DNA of 9,700 nucleotides from Natronohydrobacter sp. (GTDB lineage Bacteria; Pseudomonadota; Alphaproteobacteria; Rhodobacterales; Rhodobacteraceae). Every line of letters starts with the position of its first letter. The stretch's first letter is position 1. Both the position numbers and the translations under genes were made by a program. This document shows positions 1 through 5,313 of this stretch, in pieces. Location of the stretch: assembly GCA_007118445.1 (NCBI GenBank), contig SKRP01000187.1, positions 1-9,700 on the forward strand, given 5' to 3'. A model generated the notes under the pieces. The model worked only from the letters and a program-made list of their open reading frames with translations. It was not told the origin of the DNA and made no database searches.

Positions 1-1088
1 ATACCGGACCTGACGAATGTGCTGCCGCCTATAATGCGATCCGTCCGCCCTTTTCCGAAACAGGCTCACCACGCCTGTCGATGGGGCTCAACCTTGGCGC
101 GCAGCTTCACTGGCAGTTCGAGACCGATCCGGCGCTTCGGGACAAGGTCTGTCATGTCGTGACCTACCCGCAGTTCTGGGGGTATCTCTATACGGGTATT
201 GTTGCGACGGATGTGACCTCTCTGGGGTGTCACACCGATCTCTGGAACCCCTATGAGGGGCGGTTTTCATGCCTCCCCGAGACGCTTGGCATCAGTAAGA
301 AGATCGCACCCCCCCATAAACCCGGAGACATTCTCGGGCCTGTTGCGCCTGCAGTTGCGCAGCTTACCGGCCTGCCTCGGAATACTCCGGTCCATTGCGG
401 CATCCACGACTCGAACGCATCGCTGCTGCCGCACATATTGTGGCGCAAGCCGCCATTCAGCGTCGTTTCAACCGGAACCTGGGTGGTCGCCATGACCGTC
501 GGTGGCAAGCCTGTGATGCTCGATCCCGCACTCGACACGCTGGTCAATGTCAACGCCTATGGTGAAGCTGTGCCCTCGGCCCGCTTCATGGGGGGGCGGG
601 AACATGACATGGCCCTGGGTGGCGCATCTGTGGACGCAGATGACAAGCAGGTTTTGGACGTGCTGACAAAACGCTTGATGCTGTTGCCTGCGCTTGTCCC
701 CGAAACCGGACCATTTGCCGGGATGAGGGCCCGATGGGTTGGAGAAGAGCCCGTATCAGGGTCTGGCCAACGGAGTGCCGCAGTCGGTTTCTATCTTGCT
801 CTCGTGACAGCGCGCTGTCTTGAGTTGATCGGGCATGACGGCCCTGTTATCGTCGAGGGGCCTTTCGCGAGCAACAAGCCATTCCTGTGGATGCTCGGGG
901 CGGCCTCGTCTTCGCCTGTGATCGCGATGAACAGTGCAACGGGAACAAGCCAAGGCGCGGCGCTCCTTGCCGGAGGCAGTCGAATAGTCGCTACGCAGGA
1001 TCCTGTCTCGTCCGCCGGTGAAGAGCACATCGGCTCGATGCTGTCTGCCTATGCCGAAACATGGAAGCATACCCTGAATTCTTACTGA
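1..1088 (+). CDS. FGGY-family carbohydrate kinase, C-terminal part (5' end outside window)
   Basis: This reading frame is open from position 3 to the TGA at 1086-1088, so the gene begins before the window. The ATG at 81 is internal. About 361 residues are visible, against roughly 450-500 for a full FGGY kinase. These enzymes transfer phosphate from ATP to a sugar in the cytoplasm. Visible signatures are GIHDSNAS near 398-421, with the Asp expected to be the catalytic base; STGTWVVA near 470-493, the phosphate-binding loop; and GTSQGAALLAG near 940-972, the adenosine-site glycine motif. The overall look is closest to the L-rhamnulose/L-fuculose kinase branch (rhizobial RhaK type), but the substrate cannot be fixed from this fragment. 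The C-terminal SAYAETWKHTL helix looks close to the natural end. The stop codon, however, falls exactly where IS3 homology begins, so the last residues may be replaced. Codon use looks less GC-biased than in the genes after 2160. Confidence 0.85.
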   Translation, partial: TGPDECAAAYNAIRPPFSETGSPRLSMGLNLGAQLHWQFETDPALRDKVCHVVTYPQFWGYLYTGIVATDVTSLGCHTDLWNPYEGRFSCLPETLGISKKIAPPHKPGDILGPVAPAVAQLTGLPRNTPVHCGIHDSNASLLPHILWRKPPFSVVSTGTWVVAMTVGGKPVMLDPALDTLVNVNAYGEAVPSARFMGGREHDMALGGASVDADDKQVLDVLTKRLMLLPALVPETGPFAGMRARWVGEEPVSGSGQRSAAVGFYLALVTARCLELIGHDGPVIVEGPFASNKPFLWMLGAASSSPVIAMNSATGTSQGAALLAGGSRIVATQDPVSSAGEEHIGSMLSAYAETWKHTLNSY

Positions 1089-1577
1089 CGTATTCGCGCC
1101 TCGCATTGTCGGCTGGCGTGCCTCGATGTCCATGACCACGCAGTTTGTCCCCGATGCCCCGGAGCAAGCGATGTGGAAAAGAAAAACGCCTGATAACAAG
1201 GCGTTGATTCACCACTTGGATCGCGGCTCGCAATATCTGACGATCAAATACACTGTGCGTCTCATCGAAGTCGGCATCGATCCGTCGGGCGGAACCGTCG
1301 GTGACTCTTATGACAATGCGTTGGCTGAATGCGTTATCCGTTCCGGGGCTTGCACGGTCCTATCAGGGGCCACGGTCCCCTGCATATTTTCAAAACCGAG
1401 GTCATGAACCAGATCGGCCCGTGGAAATCGATGCGCGGCGTCGAATGGGAAACGCTGAAAATGGGTTGGTTGGTATAACAACCGCTGGCTGCTCGGCACC
1501 ATCGGCTACATCCCAACCGCAGAAGCACAGGAGGCGTGTCTCATGCAAATCTGAACACACTCGATATGGTTGCCTGA
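1087..1577 (+). pseudogene. IS3-family transposase OrfB (integrase core), truncated and frameshifted
   Basis: In frame 1 the sequence reads DVFAPRIVGWRAS, then HHLDRGSQYL, then VGDSYDNALAE. These are classic blocks of the IS3 OrfB rve/DDE catalytic core: the second catalytic Asp is in the DRGSQY block and the catalytic Glu ends NALAE. The first catalytic Asp lies in the deleted part. After NALAE about 44 extra bases shift the frame (about 1339-1388). The protein resumes as FKTEVMNQIGPWKSM from 1389, shifts again near 1461 to give GWYNNRWLLGTIGYIPTAEA, and shifts once more near 1540 to end HANLNTLDMVA with TGA at 1575-1577. At least three frame disruptions plus the 5' truncation make this clearly non-functional. 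Confidence 0.85.
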
Positions 1578-1589
1578 AATATGAACAAA

Positions 1590-1618
1590 TCACCCTCCGG
1601 CAAACCCGCATCAGTTCA
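1590..1618 (+). repeat. Right terminal inverted repeat of the IS3-family remnant
   Basis: On the minus strand this stretch starts TGAACTGATGCGGGTTTGCC and continues with GGAGGGTGA, which matches the usual IS3-family end pattern (TGAAC, then CGGGTTTGCCGGAG). It lies 12 bases after the last transposase stop, as expected. No matching left end is present in the window, so the exact boundary and any target duplication cannot be confirmed. Confidence 0.7.
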
Positions 1619-1878
1619 AGGGCGGGGGTATCCTTGCCTTCTTCGACTGCAAGTTCGACGGGATCGGGCTCTTCGGCTGTGCCTGTGCGCAGAATCACAA
1701 CGGCGGTTTTTCAGCCCTGTCGTCGAAGATATGGCACGCGAAGGGCAAGCGGCACCGCACGGTGATTCTCGACCCTGACCTTTGGGAAGAGTTCCGAAAC
1801 GCGGCAACGATAGCATACCGAAATTCTGGCCTGGTGCTTCCTGTGCGAGTCCTGCACTGGTGTACTTGCTGCGCCTGA
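1615..1878 (+). pseudogene. 5'-truncated small ORF, possibly SpoVG-like
   Basis: Frame 1 is open from the IS end to the TGA at 1876-1878, with no ATG or GTG near its beginning. It reads FKGGGILAFFDCKFDGIGLFG, followed by NHNGGFSALSSKIW, GKRHRTVILDPDLWEEFRNA and AIAYRNSG-type blocks (about 87 codons in all). The order of a hydrophobic strand, an acidic turn, a GGF strand, then a basic stretch and DPDLWEEF..AA...Y helix resembles the small SpoVG-like fold seen in accessory and phage-linked genes of alphaproteobacteria. That is pattern resemblance only. The last residues (VLHWCTCCA) look unlike the rest and may be read-through of a second disruption. I infer a gene cut at its 5' end by the IS element. 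Confidence 0.4.
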
Positions 1879-1899
1879 TCTTGAAAGTGTCTGAGACTA

Positions 1900-1976
1900 T
1901 GGTCGGAGTGAGAGGATTCGAACCTCCGGCCCCTGCCTCCCGAAGACAGTGCTCTACCAGGCTGAGCTACACTCCG
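1900..1976 (-). tRNA. tRNA-Pro (anticodon CGG)
   Basis: The minus strand folds into a complete 77-nt cloverleaf. The acceptor stem is CGGAGTG/CACTCCG with seven perfect pairs, followed by discriminator A and an encoded CCA at 1902-1900. The D stem is GCTC/GAGC with loop AGCCTGGTA. The anticodon stem is CTGTC/GGCAG around loop TTCGGGA, giving anticodon CGG, which reads the proline codon CCG. The T arm is GGAGG-TTCGAAT-CCTCT. Accessory debris lies immediately 3' of the gene and no T-rich terminator is visible there. Confidence 0.95.
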
Positions 1977-1987
1977 ACCGTGCGGCT

Positions 1988-2016
1988 GCTTTAGAAGAGG
2001 TGTCGCGCTTTTGCAA
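1988..2016 (-). promoter_or_regulatory. Candidate promoter for tRNA-Pro
   Basis: On the minus strand TTGCAA (2016-2011) is followed after 17 bases by TAAAGC (1993-1988), overlapping TCTAAA (1995-1990, 15-base spacing). A start near 1981 would lie just ahead of the mature 5' end at 1976. The -10 match is weak and this is judged by eye. Confidence 0.3.
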
Positions 2017-2064
2017 GAGGCCGCGCGCCATCTGGTGACAAAAGCGCGGACCCCGTCGGATGCA

Positions 2065-2094
2065 GGGGCGCGGACGGGGGCGCGGACGGGGGCG
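2065..2094 (+). repeat. Short GC-rich tandem repeat upstream of rnd
   Basis: The 12-base unit GGGGCGCGGACG occurs twice in tandem (2065-2076 and 2077-2088), followed by a partial third copy GGGGCG. It lies in the 185-base gap between tRNA-Pro and rnd. It may be simple slippage. A strong rnd promoter is not obvious in the gap. Confidence 0.6.
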
Positions 2095-2161
2095 GGGGCT
2101 TTCCAAACAGACGCGGATTGCCTATGGCTCAGGGTAAGACAAGGGCAAGCGGATAAAGGCC

Positions 2162-3328
2162 ATGGAACTGATCACCACCACAGAGGAACTGGCAGCGTTC
2201 TGCGCCCGCGCGCAGGATGCGCCCTATGTCACGATCGATACTGAATTCCTGCGCGAGCGGACCTATTATTCCAAGCTCTGCCTGTTGCAGATGGCTTTGC
2301 CCGGGGCCGACAGTGCTGAAACCGGCCCTGCTGTGCTGGTTGATCCGCTGGCCGACGGCATCTCGCTCGACCCGTTCTATGCGCTGCTGCGTGACGAAGC
2401 GACGGTCAAGGTGCTTCATGCGGCCCGCCAGGATCTGGAGATCTTCTATATCGAGGGTGGTTGCCTGCCACAGCCGCTGTTCGACACCCAGATCGCGGCA
2501 ATGGTCTGCGGTTTCGGCGACCAGATCGGCTATGAAACGCTGGTGCGCAAACTCGCCAAGGGCCAGATCGACAAGAGCTCGCGTTTCACCGACTGGTCAG
2601 CGCGGCCCCTGTCCGAGGCACAGCTGCGCTATGCGCTGGCCGATGTGACGCATCTGCGCATCATCTACGAGAAACTGTCCGCACGTCTGGCCGAAACCGG
2701 GCGCGAGGCCTGGGTCGCTGAAGAACTGGCTACGCTCAACGACCCTGAAACATATCGGACCCGGCCAGAGGAGGCCTGGAAACGGGTCAAGACGCGCAAT
2801 GATTCGGGTCGGTTTCTGGCGATCCTGCGCGAGTTGGCCGCCTTTCGCGAACAGCATGCCCAGTCGCGCAACATCCCGCGCGCGCGGGTCTTCAAGGATG
2901 ATGCGATGCTGGAGCTCGCGGCGCTCAAACCTGCCAGCACCGAGGATCTGGGGCGCACACGGCTTCTGCTGCGCGAGGCGCGGCGTGGCGATATCGCCGA
3001 GGGCATCGTGCAGGCGGTCCGGCGCGGGCTGGACTGTCCGCATAAAGCGCTGCCGCAGGCTGCGAACGGGCGCGCGAATATTCAGGTCAACCCGGCGCTG
3101 GCCGATTTGTTGCGGGTGCTGCTGAAGGCGAAATCCGATGAAACCGATGTGGCGGCCAAGCTCATTGCTTCGGCTGCGGATCTGGACGCCATGGCTGCGG
3201 GCCTGCGCGATGTGCCTGCGCTCAAGGGCTGGCGGGCCGAGGTTTTCGGCGCGGATGCGCTGCGCTTGTGCGAGGGCAAACTGGGATTGACGGTTCGCGG
3301 CGACAAGGTGCGTGTGATCGCGCTCTGA
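2162..3328 (+). CDS. rnd: Ribonuclease D (3'-5' exoribonuclease)
   Basis: This 388-residue protein is the usual length for RNase D, a cytoplasmic exonuclease that trims the 3' ends of tRNA precursors and other small RNAs. The N-terminal DEDDy exonuclease domain carries its full metal-binding set: D26 and E28 in IDTEFLRE, D91 in HAARQDLEIFY, and Y157 with D161 in RYALADVTHL. A helical HRDC-type domain follows at about residues 205-285 (RFLAILRELAAFRE, then IPRARVFKDDAMLELA), with a second helical segment to the C-terminus. The ATG at 2162 follows a purine-rich GGATAAAGG stretch and gives the standard MELITTTEELAAF start. The gene is transcribed away from tRNA-Pro. It appears monocistronic: the next gene starts about 150 bases downstream with its own candidate promoter. 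Confidence 0.95.
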   Translation: MELITTTEELAAFCARAQDAPYVTIDTEFLRERTYYSKLCLLQMALPGADSAETGPAVLVDPLADGISLDPFYALLRDEATVKVLHAARQDLEIFYIEGGCLPQPLFDTQIAAMVCGFGDQIGYETLVRKLAKGQIDKSSRFTDWSARPLSEAQLRYALADVTHLRIIYEKLSARLAETGREAWVAEELATLNDPETYRTRPEEAWKRVKTRNDSGRFLAILRELAAFREQHAQSRNIPRARVFKDDAMLELAALKPASTEDLGRTRLLLREARRGDIAEGIVQAVRRGLDCPHKALPQAANGRANIQVNPALADLLRVLLKAKSDETDVAAKLIASAADLDAMAAGLRDVPALKGWRAEVFGADALRLCEGKLGLTVRGDKVRVIAL

Positions 3329-3393
3329 GCCCGCGCGCGGCTGCGGCCCTGCCCAGGCCGGTCGGGTGTCGTCCGGATCAGCGCGACGGGCAT

Positions 3394-3408
3394 TGCGGGA
3401 AAGCCGCA
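3394..3408 (+). terminator. Weak hairpin downstream of rnd
   Basis: TGCGG at 3394-3398 pairs with CCGCA at 3404-3408 around the loop GAAAG. A second small stem, CGGCC with GGCCG, lies nearer the rnd stop. Neither is followed by a T tract, so intrinsic termination is doubtful. Confidence 0.2.
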
Positions 3409-3437
3409 GGCGCGCCATAGAAAAGACATGAAAAAAG

Positions 3438-3470
3438 TTAACATTGTTTAAGCATAGAGTCGCGTATTAT
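3438..3470 (+). promoter_or_regulatory. Candidate promoter with CtrA-like TTAA pair upstream of the diguanylate cyclase
   Basis: TTAA at 3438-3441 and TTAA at 3448-3451 are separated by six bases. The established CtrA consensus in alphaproteobacteria is TTAA-N7-TTAA, so this is one base short. Overlapping it, TTGTTT (3444-3449) and TATTAT (3465-3470) could form a promoter with a 15-base spacer. A GAGTC (GANTC, the CcrM methylation site) lies between them at 3457-3461. This is an AT-rich patch in an otherwise GC-rich gap. Confidence 0.35.
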
Positions 3471-3479
3471 CACAACCGA

Positions 3480-4322
3480 ATGAAAAGCTTCATGACCAGC
3501 CCTGCACCAAGCGCATCAAGACCGGCGCGCCCCTTGCTGAGTGTGACGAACCCGATGTCCAGCCAGTATGACACCATTCTCTACCTCGTGCGTCAGACCA
3601 CCGGGGCCGAGGTTGTCACCATCCAGATCGACGGGATGCCGCCGCAGCCTGTCCCACCGGATCTGCAATGCCTGCAGGCCCCGCTGGTCCATCAGGGCCA
3701 TCGTTTCGGTGTGTTGCGGGCCTGTGCGCGTGAATTTCCGTCCGGGGCCGGGCATCTGCTGGCCGGGTTTGCTGTGCTTGTGGCCGAACAACACGCGCTC
3801 TGGTCGGTTGCGCAGCTCGATATGCTGACCGGCGCGATGACGCGGCGGGCCTTCATGTCGGAGCTGGGCAATGCGGTTTCGACCTGGGCGCGCAGCGGCG
3901 CACCCTGCAGCCTGATCGCCTTTGATCTTGATCACTTCAAGTCGATCAATGACACCTATGGCCACGGGGCCGGGGATACGGTGCTGCGCACTGTGGCGAA
4001 TATGGTGCGCTCGGAATTGCGGCCCTGCGACCGGCTGGGGCGGCTTGGCGGCGAGGAATTCGCGGTGCTGGTCATCACCGACCCCGAGGGCGCGCTGGAC
4101 ATTGCCGAGCGCCTGCGCGCAGTGATCGAGGCCACAGTACTGCGCGAGCACCCCGAGATCGCCTTCACCAGCTCTTTCGGCGTGGCCAGCTGCGGCGAGG
4201 CCGGGGAGACGCGTGACAGTTTGCTGACCGTGGCGGATACGCGGCTCTACGAGGCCAAATCGCTGGGCCGCAACCGTGTTGTCGGCGCGCCGGGACTGGT
4301 CGGAGAGTCGTCGCTGAGCTGA
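3480..4322 (+). CDS. Diguanylate cyclase (GGDEF domain, soluble)
   Basis: This protein should make cyclic di-GMP from two GTP in the cytoplasm. With the ATG at 3480 it has 280 residues. An uncharacterised N-terminal region of about 115 residues has no membrane segment and might be a degenerate GAF-like sensor. The GGDEF domain follows: FDLDHFKSINDTYGH with metal-binding D149, then active-site GGEEF at 190-194, and a C-terminal ADTRLYEAKSLGRNRV helix. An inhibitory I-site RPCD sits at 181-184, exactly five residues before GGEEF, so product feedback is expected. No EAL or HD-GYP domain is present. The start is uncertain: a TTG at 3444 and ATGs at 3492 and 3555 are in frame, and none has a convincing Shine-Dalgarno sequence. 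3444 overlaps the candidate promoter. The gene lies between rnd and the tat operon with gaps on both sides, so it is probably its own unit. Confidence 0.92.
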   Translation: MKSFMTSPAPSASRPARPLLSVTNPMSSQYDTILYLVRQTTGAEVVTIQIDGMPPQPVPPDLQCLQAPLVHQGHRFGVLRACAREFPSGAGHLLAGFAVLVAEQHALWSVAQLDMLTGAMTRRAFMSELGNAVSTWARSGAPCSLIAFDLDHFKSINDTYGHGAGDTVLRTVANMVRSELRPCDRLGRLGGEEFAVLVITDPEGALDIAERLRAVIEATVLREHPEIAFTSSFGVASCGEAGETRDSLLTVADTRLYEAKSLGRNRVVGAPGLVGESSLS

Positions 4323-4364
4323 AACACGACCCGTCGCGCGCAGGAAATTGCGTGGATTGTGAAA

Positions 4365-4391
4365 TTGGGGCTTTGATTGGCGGCTGATAAT
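4365..4391 (+). promoter_or_regulatory. Candidate promoter for the tat operon
   Basis: GATAAT at 4386-4391 matches the -10 consensus at five of six bases. TTGGGG at 4365-4370 could be a -35 with a short 15-base spacer. TTGATT at 4373-4378 with CATAAA at 4393-4398 is an alternative (14-base spacer). The 132-base gap between the cyclase and tatA is the natural place for this promoter, but the exact boxes are uncertain. Confidence 0.3.
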
Positions 4392-4412
4392 CCATAAATG
4401 GAATGCATGTGA

Positions 4413-4438
4413 CCGCAAATGCGCTGATCGCATTGCGG
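4413..4438 (+). promoter_or_regulatory. Stem-loop in the tatA leader, next to the ribosome binding site
   Basis: CCGCAAATGCG at 4413-4423 pairs with CGCATTGCGG at 4429-4438 around the loop CTGAT. This gives ten base pairs with a single bulged A. The stem ends two bases before the tatA Shine-Dalgarno AAGGGAG (4440-4446) and leaves it free. There is no T tract after it, so it is more likely an mRNA 5'-end structure than a terminator. Confidence 0.45.
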
Positions 4439-4454
4439 CGAAGGGAGAACTCTG

Positions 4455-4679
4455 ATGCTGAACAATATCGGCCCCGCAGGTTTCATCATCATCGCGATTG
4501 TCGTGCTGGTCCTGTTCGGACGCGGCAAGGTCAGCGCCTTGATGGGCGAAGTCGGCAAGGGCATCACCTCGTTCAAGAAGGGCCTCAAGGATGGTTCTGA
4601 CGAGATCGAGAAAGCCCCGGATGATGCCGCGCAGACCGCGCGCGACGTTACACCGGAAAGCGACAAGGACAAGGCCTGA
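4455..4679 (+). CDS. tatA: Sec-independent (twin-arginine) translocase subunit TatA
   Basis: TatA forms the protein-conducting assembly of the Tat system, which moves folded proteins with twin-arginine signals across the inner membrane. At 74 residues it has the usual size. A single membrane helix spans residues 6-20, followed by the hinge FGRGK at 21-25 and an amphipathic helix of about 26-46 containing the conserved F40 in SFKKGL. A short acidic/basic tail completes the protein. The ATG at 4455 is preceded by a good Shine-Dalgarno AAGGGAG. It is the first gene of the tatABC operon and is separated from tatB by 94 structured bases. An overlapping frame starting at 4403 is not coding. Confidence 0.95.
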   Translation: MLNNIGPAGFIIIAIVVLVLFGRGKVSALMGEVGKGITSFKKGLKDGSDEIEKAPDDAAQTARDVTPESDKDKA

Positions 4680-4681
4680 GC

Positions 4682-4727
4682 CATGTCCGGACATGCGAGC
4701 GGGTCTTGTGGAGCGTCAAGCGCCCGC
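4682..4727 (+). promoter_or_regulatory. Two inverted repeats in the tatA-tatB gap
   Basis: Three bases after the tatA stop there is a perfect 14-base palindrome CATGTCCGGACATG (4682-4695). A hairpin follows: GCGGG (4699-4703) pairs with CCCGC (4723-4727) and CTTG (4705-4708) with CAAG (4717-4720), leaving an 8-base loop. No T tract follows. The position suggests 3'-end protection of a tatA message or partial termination before tatB. This is inference. Confidence 0.45.
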
Positions 4728-4773
4728 ATATCCACTCTGCCGGTGACCGCCTGACAGAGGCAGAGAGGGTCTG

Positions 4774-5313
4774 ATGTTCGATATCGGCTGGACGGAACTT
4801 CTGATCGTCGGGATCGTGGCGCTGATCGTGGTCGGTCCCAAGGATCTGCCCAAGATGTTCCGCACCCTGGGCCAGATGACCGCCAAGATGCGCGGCATGG
4901 CGCGCGAATTTCAGCGCGCGATGGATGATGCTGCCGATGCCAGCGGCGTGAAAGATGTGGCGCGTGATCTGCGCAAGGCCACCGATCCGCAGGGCATGGG
5001 GCTGGATGAAGTGAACAAGATGCGCAATTGGGATCCGCTGAAGGAAGATGCGCCCGCAAAGGGCAGCGCCAGCACAGCACCCAGCGAAGAGGACGAAGCC
5101 GCGATGGATCAGATCGCTGCGGAAATGGACAATCTCAAGCGCGAACGCGCAGCGAGGGTCAGCACTGCGACCAAGTCCGGGTCGCCCAGTCCCGCGAGGC
5201 GCGAAACCGCTGCAGCGAAAGATGCACCGCCGGAGCCCGCACCAGCGCCCGAGACAGGCGCGCAGCCGGACCCCGGACCAGCGCCCGAGACAGATGACAA
5301 GGGTCAGGCATGA
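4774..5313 (+). CDS. tatB: Sec-independent translocase subunit TatB
   Basis: TatB works with TatC as the receptor complex for twin-arginine signal peptides at the inner membrane. The 179-residue protein starts MFDIGWTELLIVGIVALIVVG, with the conserved membrane-embedded E8, then GPKDLP at 21-26 and a long amphipathic helix of about 27-60 (FRTLGQMTAKMRGMAREFQ). The MFDIGW..E start and GPK-LP hinge separate it from TatA. The region after residue 75 is low in complexity. Its tail is rich in Pro, Ala and Glu with two PAPET copies encoded by a 17-base DNA repeat. The ATG at 4774 follows a GAGAGGG Shine-Dalgarno sequence. The stop overlaps the tatC start by four bases (ATGA), implying translational coupling and matched amounts of TatB and TatC. 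Confidence 0.95.
   Translation: MFDIGWTELLIVGIVALIVVGPKDLPKMFRTLGQMTAKMRGMAREFQRAMDDAADASGVKDVARDLRKATDPQGMGLDEVNKMRNWDPLKEDAPAKGSASTAPSEEDEAAMDQIAAEMDNLKRERAARVSTATKSGSPSPARRETAAAKDAPPEPAPAPETGAQPDPGPAPETDDKGQA
5241..5293 (+). repeat. Direct repeat within the 3' end of tatB
   Basis: The 17-base sequence ACCAGCGCCCGAGACAG occurs at 5241-5257 and 5277-5293, a 36-base (12-codon) period. Each copy encodes PAPET in the disordered tail of TatB. The period preserves the reading frame, so unit gain or loss by slippage would be tolerated. Confidence 0.8.

Larger units (their letters stand above)
1084..1618 (+). mobile_element. IS3-family insertion sequence remnant (left part deleted)
   Basis: Homology to an IS3-family element begins at about 1084, inside the last codons of the sugar kinase, and ends at the right terminal repeat at 1615-1618. 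The left terminal repeat, orfA and roughly the first half or more of orfB are missing. What remains is the 3' part of the transposase gene and the right end. With one end lost and several frameshifts it cannot move by itself. The neighbouring ORF at 1615-1878 starts flush with the right end and lacks its own 5' part, which fits insertion followed by deletion. Confidence 0.8.

Noticed and set aside
1126..1765. Plus-strand frames over the IS3 remnant as independent genes
   Set aside because: They are pieces of one frameshifted transposase, or out-of-frame readings of it.
2124..2156. Ten-codon mini-ORF (ATG at 2124, TAA at 2154-2156) ending five bases before the rnd start, as a possible leader peptide
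   Set aside because: It has no ribosome site, no regulatory codon run and no nearby attenuator hairpin. It is probably chance.
3516..4694. 392-residue minus-strand frame opposite the diguanylate cyclase and tatA
   Set aside because: It is antisense to two clear genes, with composition typical of a high-GC shadow frame and no recognisable domain.
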